A stretch of DNA of 11,987 bases from Paraprevotella sp. (lineage in GTDB: Bacteria > Bacteroidota > Bacteroidia > Bacteroidales > Bacteroidaceae), in contig JAGBUF010000355.1 in NCBI GenBank assembly GCA_017630975.1, forward strand, positions 1-11,987. The letters are read 5' to 3'. Position numbers and translations under genes: made by a program. Shown here one piece after another: positions 8,273 to 11,987 of this stretch (position 1 is the first letter of the stretch; every line of letters begins with the position of its first letter). Below the pieces are notes generated by a model. That model had not been told where the DNA came from, made no database searches, and worked only from the letters and a program-made list of their open reading frames with translations.

Positions 8273-9259
8273 TTATAATTTTACCTCCTCCAGATTGATT
8301 AATCCATTCACAATAGCATATATCGTCAATCCGGCAGGGGAATGTATCTGCAATTTACGAGTGATATTCCTGCGATGCGTCATCACAGTATTTACAGAAA
8401 TGAACAGATGCTCGGCAATTTCTTTGTTTGCCATCCCCTTGACCACACAAACGATAACCTCTTTCTCACGCTCGCTCAACGAATCGGTGGATGTTAATGT
8501 CTCCTCTATCGCATCTGCCTTAATATCCTCTTCCACACCTTGTTCTTGAAACTGCTCTTCCAGACGGACCACCGCCTCATAAAACAATGTATCCTCCAAA
8601 TGACAATGATTGAACAGGTCTTCTTCCGTCATGTACAAATCAATCAACACTTCATTCAACAACTGTGCTTGACTATCAGTAGGGTAATATTTGATAATAA
8701 TGTTTTTCAGTTCCGATAAGGTCTTTTCTATCTGCGCATGATTGTCTTGATGACGATGCGAAAGTTGATGGATATTGACTTCCGAATGGGTGCGAACTCC
8801 TTTCATCAAATCTTTCACGTAAGTATGTATATGTTTATCCTCATACTCCATGTGTCGACTCACTTCTGATGCGAATTCATCGTAGAATTTAAGAATAAGG
8901 AAAGCTATCTGGTTGTTTGCTGAACAATCCAATGCTTCAATCAGTTTACGACGGATGGATGGCAAACGAAATTTTACGAAATAGTCATGTGAACGATGCA
9001 GATAATCCATCAACGAAGGTAGCGATAAAGCCTCTACAATATCACCTATGTTATTGGTTCTACCATTGGAACGAATAAAATTGACCACAGCCAAAAACGT
9101 AGTAGCATCTACACCGGCAGTCGCACATGTCTCACCTACGGTATGGTCGCCAAACCCTAACGTAAGTCCAAATCGGCTCATCACTTGCAAAATACGATAA
9201 TCCTCACAGATAATATCGCCCATCTGATTCGTTTCTTTGTATTTTTCAAACATAATCAT
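8273..9259 (-). CDS. Hemerythrin/RIC-like di-iron domain fused to LuxR-type HTH regulator
   Basis: Probable one-component transcription regulator of 328 aa. Residues 15-60 resemble the ScdA_N domain of RIC/YtfE proteins (ICEDYRILQVMSRFGL, ETCATAGVD). Residues 80-235 look like a hemerythrin-type four-helix bundle: H91 (HRSHDYF), H136 and E140 (RHMEYED), a cluster H168/H170/H174, and H218 and E222 (HCHLED). The H-x3-E pairs and the 45-residue gap from H91 to H136 match the ligand spacing known for E. coli YtfE. Residues 258-322 are a GerE/LuxR HTH (LSEREKEV, NKEIAEHLFIS, NTVMTHRRNI, KL). There is no receiver domain, so sensing is probably by the iron site, with NO, O2 or redox state as likely signals (inference). 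The start may be ATG 9259 or the ATG two codons later at 9253. It is co-transcribed with the LOG gene and divergent from the RidA-like/cytochrome c biogenesis operon. Confidence 0.85.
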   Translation of the reverse strand: MIMFEKYKETNQMGDIICEDYRILQVMSRFGLTLGFGDHTVGETCATAGVDATTFLAVVNFIRSNGRTNNIGDIVEALSLPSLMDYLHRSHDYFVKFRLPSIRRKLIEALDCSANNQIAFLILKFYDEFASEVSRHMEYEDKHIHTYVKDLMKGVRTHSEVNIHQLSHRHQDNHAQIEKTLSELKNIIIKYYPTDSQAQLLNEVLIDLYMTEEDLFNHCHLEDTLFYEAVVRLEEQFQEQGVEEDIKADAIEETLTSTDSLSEREKEVIVCVVKGMANKEIAEHLFISVNTVMTHRRNITRKLQIHSPAGLTIYAIVNGLINLEEVKL

Positions 9260-9276
9260 TCATCGTTTACCTGATG

Positions 9277-9284
9277 CAAAGAAC
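9277..9284 (-). promoter_or_regulatory. Weak -7-like box for the di-iron regulator gene
   Basis: The minus strand reads GTTCTTTG, sharing the TTTG half of TAnnTTTG but not the TA. A TTG lies 20 bases upstream, the usual spacing. It would start transcription within about 20 bases of the regulator ATG. It is the best minus-strand candidate in the gap but is degenerate, as might suit an activator-dependent promoter. Confidence 0.25.
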
Positions 9285-9391
9285 GTAAAAATATCCGACA
9301 CAAACAATCACTATATTTAGGTATTCGCACCGATTCTCTAAAAAAAACGTTGAAAAATGGAATATTCATTACTCTTTGGATACATTAAGTT

Positions 9392-9408
9392 TCTTATCTT
9401 TGATAAGA
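9392..9408. repeat. Perfect palindrome TCTTATC-TTT-GATAAGA
   Basis: Seven-base arms with a three-base centre, in the divergent gap between the di-iron LuxR-type regulator and the RidA-like gene. It contains TATCTTTG (9395-9402), itself a match to the plus-strand -7 consensus, with TTTG at 9375-9378 but a short 16-base spacing. It may be an operator, a second promoter, or both. No T tract follows, so a terminator is unlikely. Confidence 0.5.
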
Positions 9409-9436
9409 TAGGACGCGGTTCGGGATAACCAAAATT

Positions 9437-9448
9437 TAAGTAAACTTA
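9437..9448. repeat. Perfect palindrome TAAGT-AA-ACTTA before the -33 box
   Basis: Five-base arms with a two-base centre, ending directly before the TTTG -33 element of the RidA-like gene promoter. Its centre lies about 40-45 bases before the expected transcription start, the position where class II activators bind. AT-rich short palindromes arise easily by chance, so this is only a candidate operator. Confidence 0.35.
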
Positions 9449-9449
9449 T

Positions 9450-9481
9450 TTTGTTTCTCCGCTCACCTTTCACTATCTTTG
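9450..9481 (+). promoter_or_regulatory. Bacteroidetes-type promoter of the RidA-like/ccs operon
   Basis: TTTG at 9450-9453 and TATCTTTG at 9474-9481 are separated by 20 bases, a close match to the TTTG-N19-21-TAnnTTTG pattern. The box ends 21 bases before the ATG at 9503, giving a short leader of about 15 bases. It is the best promoter in the window. Confidence 0.65.
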
Positions 9482-9502
9482 CAACGTTTTTGATAGCAGA
9501 CC

Positions 9503-10642
9503 ATGAATAACAGCAAAATATATTGGGAGGATTTAGGAGTTACGGTTGAAATCTCTGCATTTGAACCGGGAGATCATGTCGCAGAATATCATGTGATGCT
9601 CCATGTTGATCCTCAGCACGATCTGTTTGACGGACAACTGGAACGCATCTATAAGGCAGAAGAACGCCTTTTCAGTCTTCCACAACTCTGCGAAGCAAAA
9701 ACTGTCTTCAAAAGATATTTCCTCAGCGATGCCACCAATCAGGAACCTTTGATGAAAAATGTTACCGATTGTTCCGTTTCTGTTATTCAACAACCCCCTC
9801 TTGACGGTAGTAAAATAGCAACATGGCTGTATCTCCAAAAAGGTACTGATGTGGAAAATATCAACGACACCATCGTGGTTTCCCACAACGGTTACCGCCA
9901 TTTATGGAACATGGGCATGGTTAGTAATGAAGGAGATTCGGCTGCACAAACCACGAGTCTGCTCCAACATTATGAAAACACATTGCAGTCGTTCGGTGCC
10001 ACACTGGCTGATCATTGTATCCGCACATGGTTTTTCGTAAGAGATGTAGACACACAATATGCCGGCATGGTAAAAGCCAGAAAAGAGTTCTTTACCGAGA
10101 AAGGGCTGACAGAACAGACTCATTACATCAGTAGCACCGGTATTGGCGGATTACCTGCCGACACCAAGGCTTTGGTACAATTGGGCGCATACGCCCTCAC
10201 AGGTTTTGAGCCTCAGCAACAACGTTATCTATATGCACCCACTCATTTGAATCCGACCTACGAATATGGTGTTACTTTTGAACGTGGCACTATCATGGAA
10301 TACGGCGACCGCTCGCATGTCTTTATCAGTGGTACTGCCAGTATCAACAACAAAGGAGAAGTGGTCTATGTCGGCGATGTCGTCCAACAAACAAAACGCA
10401 TGTGGGAGAATGTAAGCACCTTACTTGAAGAGGCTGGTACTACTTTTGATGATGTTGCACAAATCATTGTCTATCTGCGCGACATTTCCGACTACGAAAT
10501 CATCCAAGAACTGTTCCGACAGAAATTCCCGACCATCCCCACTGTCTTCACACTGGCTCCGGTATGTCGCCCCACTTGGTTGATTGAGATGGAATGTATT
10601 GCTATCAAGGAACAAAATAACGAAGAGTTCAGAGATTTCTAA
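9503..10642 (+). CDS. Two-domain RidA/YjgF-fold protein, chorismatase-like architecture
   Basis: Cytoplasmic protein of 379 aa with no signal peptide or membrane segment. The C-terminal part (about 255-370) is a RidA/YjgF/UK114 domain, with FISGTASIN (274-282), VYVGDVVQQ (288-296), NVSTLLEEAG (303-312) and the conserved end CRPTWLIEMECIAI (355-368), whose R356 and E362/E364 sit where RidA-fold enzymes bind substrate carboxylates. The N-terminal 230 residues form a second, diverged unit with STGIGG (211-216) and LVQLGAYAL (224-232). Single-domain RidA imine deaminases are about 130 aa. This long form resembles the FkbO/Hyg5 chorismatase layout, so chorismate or a similar acid is a possible substrate (inference). 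It is first in an operon; the cytochrome c biogenesis gene begins 12 bases after its stop. Function in this setting is unknown, and standard imine deaminase activity is an alternative. Confidence 0.75.
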   Translation: MNNSKIYWEDLGVTVEISAFEPGDHVAEYHVMLHVDPQHDLFDGQLERIYKAEERLFSLPQLCEAKTVFKRYFLSDATNQEPLMKNVTDCSVSVIQQPPLDGSKIATWLYLQKGTDVENINDTIVVSHNGYRHLWNMGMVSNEGDSAAQTTSLLQHYENTLQSFGATLADHCIRTWFFVRDVDTQYAGMVKARKEFFTEKGLTEQTHYISSTGIGGLPADTKALVQLGAYALTGFEPQQQRYLYAPTHLNPTYEYGVTFERGTIMEYGDRSHVFISGTASINNKGEVVYVGDVVQQTKRMWENVSTLLEEAGTTFDDVAQIIVYLRDISDYEIIQELFRQKFPTIPTVFTLAPVCRPTWLIEMECIAIKEQNNEEFRDF

Positions 10643-10654
10643 ATCTCACTCAAG

Positions 10655-11987
10655 ATGCGAACCATTACCTTCATAATACTATATGTTGCTGCGCTTGTCT
10701 TGGGCGTAGCTACTTTTATTGAAGCAGCATATGGCACGCCGATAGCACTGGATATCATATACGGCACGGCTTGGTTCAAGACCTTATGGACCATCTTCAT
10801 CGTCTTAATGCTGATGGTTCTATACAAAATGAATGTATGGAAACGTTTTCACATCCTCATTTTACACATTGCCTTTGCTTGTATCTTGATAGGCGCATTG
10901 ACAACGGCTATCAGTTCGGAAAAAGGCATGTTACATTTAAGAGTGAACGCACCGCTTGAAAAGTTCGTGGATAAAGGAAAACACTTGCATCAACTGCCAT
11001 TTACGCTCCGCTTGGATAGTTTTAAAGTAGAATACTACGAAGGAACGGAAGCACCGGCAGACTACGTCAGTCATATCACATGTAACTATCACGATGACAC
11101 ACCGGACACATCGGTCCGAGTCTCGATGAATAAGATCTTTTCATCAAAAGGTTACCGGCTCTACCAAACATCTTACGATGAAGATATGCAAGGTTCATGG
11201 CTCACTGTGAACCATGATCCATGGGGTACAAGCATTACTTATGCCGGATTTATACTCTTAGTCATCGGAATGATATATTCCCTCTGCTCTCCTCAATCGA
11301 GATTCCGAAAACTCCTGCGCCATCCATTGTTAAAAAAAAGTTGTCTGATTGTTCTATTCTCCTGTTCTTTCATTCATGCTCACGCTGAAAATTCCTTACC
11401 GGTCGTCAACAGGCGTCAAGCAGATAGTCTGCGAACTCAACAAGTCATTTATCATGACAGAACGACGATTCTCAACACATTGGCACATGACTTTGTACAA
11501 AAAGTTTATGGAAAGACGTCTTATAAAGGACTATCTGCCGAACAAATCATCAGCAGTTGGATGCTATATCCTGACGCATGGAATAATACACCTATTATAT
11601 ATATAAAGGATGCGACACTGCGCAAGCGCCTGAATATCAAAGGGGATTATGCCCGTCTTACCGACCTTTATGATCAAACTGAGTACAAACTGCAAGCCAT
11701 TTGGCAACAAGAAAAGACCAAGCAAAGCAAATTATCCAAAGCCATCAGAGAAACCGACGAAAAAGTTGGACTCATCCTCATGCTCTTACAGGGGCAACTG
11801 ATTCGTCCTATTCCAAATGACGTAACACCACTGCATGAACATCAAGTGATTGCAGAATTACTTTACAACAATATCCCTTTCAGTAAAATTCTTTTTATGG
11901 TCAATATCACCTTGGGGATTTTGGCTTTCGGTCTTCTACTGTATAGGATATTAAGACAAAAGGAAGAAGGGCATATCAGTCGCAGTA
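10655..11987 (+). CDS. ResB/Ccs1-type cytochrome c biogenesis protein, possibly fused CcsBA (3' end outside window)
   Basis: Inner-membrane protein of System II cytochrome c maturation, which delivers haem and ligates it to exported apocytochromes. The first 444 residues are present and the frame is open at the right edge. Membrane segments by eye: about 4-24, 41-57, 65-87, 193-211, 229-244 and 411-431. H71 in the third segment (LILHIAF) is placed like a transmembrane haem-ligand histidine of ResB/CcsBA. The extracytoplasmic part between segments 3 and 4 ends with NHDPWGTSITYAGF (186-199), the conserved ResB signature before the fourth segment. A further large loop (245-410) and a late membrane segment suggest a fused ResB-CcsA protein; the WWD haem-handling motif of CcsA is not in the window, so ResB alone is not excluded. 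The ATG follows the RidA-like gene by 12 bases, indicating one operon. The whole frame was translated by eye without a stop or shift. Confidence 0.85.
   Translation, partial: MRTITFIILYVAALVLGVATFIEAAYGTPIALDIIYGTAWFKTLWTIFIVLMLMVLYKMNVWKRFHILILHIAFACILIGALTTAISSEKGMLHLRVNAPLEKFVDKGKHLHQLPFTLRLDSFKVEYYEGTEAPADYVSHITCNYHDDTPDTSVRVSMNKIFSSKGYRLYQTSYDEDMQGSWLTVNHDPWGTSITYAGFILLVIGMIYSLCSPQSRFRKLLRHPLLKKSCLIVLFSCSFIHAHAENSLPVVNRRQADSLRTQQVIYHDRTTILNTLAHDFVQKVYGKTSYKGLSAEQIISSWMLYPDAWNNTPIIYIKDATLRKRLNIKGDYARLTDLYDQTEYKLQAIWQQEKTKQSKLSKAIRETDEKVGLILMLLQGQLIRPIPNDVTPLHEHQVIAELLYNNIPFSKILFMVNITLGILAFGLLLYRILRQKEEGHISRS

Noticed and set aside
9392..9408. Reading the 17-bp palindrome as a terminator
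   Set aside because: The stem is AT-rich, has a three-base loop and is not followed by a T tract on either strand; it also lies upstream of both genes and downstream of none.
10639..10827. Small minus-strand frame opposite the start of the ccs gene
   Set aside because: It lies antisense to the first membrane segments of the ResB-like protein and has no independent support.
11349..11606. 85-codon plus-strand frame overlapping the ccs gene
   Set aside because: The ccs frame is open and carries membrane segments through this region; the other frame lacks any family features.
1..11987. Defence system, prophage, transposon or CRISPR array
   Set aside because: No repeats with spacers, transposase, integrase, restriction or phage proteins were found; all sizeable genes have housekeeping, sugar-degrading, regulatory or respiratory assignments.

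Overview
The window looks like a chromosomal segment from a member of the Bacteroidales, most likely Bacteroides, Phocaeicola or a close relative. The reasons are the RG-I (rhamnogalacturonan) type polysaccharide degradation genes, promoter elements of the Bacteroidetes TAnnTTTG type, A-rich leaders in place of strong Shine-Dalgarno sites, moderate GC content, and the protein families present. No mobile element, CRISPR array, tRNA or rRNA was found.

Layout, left to right. (1) Positions 1-4544, minus strand: an exported two-gene pectin module. A 1020-aa GH2 glycosidase is followed, with a 4-base ATGA overlap, by a PL11 rhamnogalacturonan lyase that runs off the left edge. The lyase would cut the RG-I backbone and the GH2 enzyme would remove sugars from RG-I or its fragments. 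(2) Positions 4622-6709, minus strand: a DeaD/CsdA-type DEAD-box RNA helicase with its own terminator, a TTG start, and a leader carrying a perfect 11-bp inverted repeat ending 2 nt before the start. (3) Positions 6764-7734, plus strand: a PfkB-family sugar kinase, divergent from the helicase and convergent with the next pair. (4) Positions 7739-9259, minus strand: a regulator that joins a ScdA/RIC-like and hemerythrin-like di-iron region to a LuxR-type HTH, followed 3 nt later by a LOG-family phosphoribohydrolase. (5) Positions 9260-9502: a 243-bp divergent control region with a good plus-strand promoter and two perfect palindromes. (6) Positions 9503-11987, plus strand: a two-domain RidA/chorismatase-fold protein and a ResB/Ccs1-type cytochrome c biogenesis protein, cut by the right edge.

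The most interesting part is 7739-11987. A putative di-iron, NO/O2/redox-sensing LuxR-type regulator faces, across a palindrome-bearing region, an operon for c-type cytochrome maturation that also includes an unusual RidA-fold enzyme. The working hypothesis, not proven by sequence, is that the regulator tunes cytochrome c assembly (perhaps for nitrite or other anaerobic respiration) to NO or oxygen. The second point of interest is the helicase leader hairpin, which could make translation depend on temperature or on helicase activity. The third is the GH2 enzyme, in which the usual acid/base glutamate position appears to be lysine. Gene functions are family-level calls from motifs read by eye; no database search was run.
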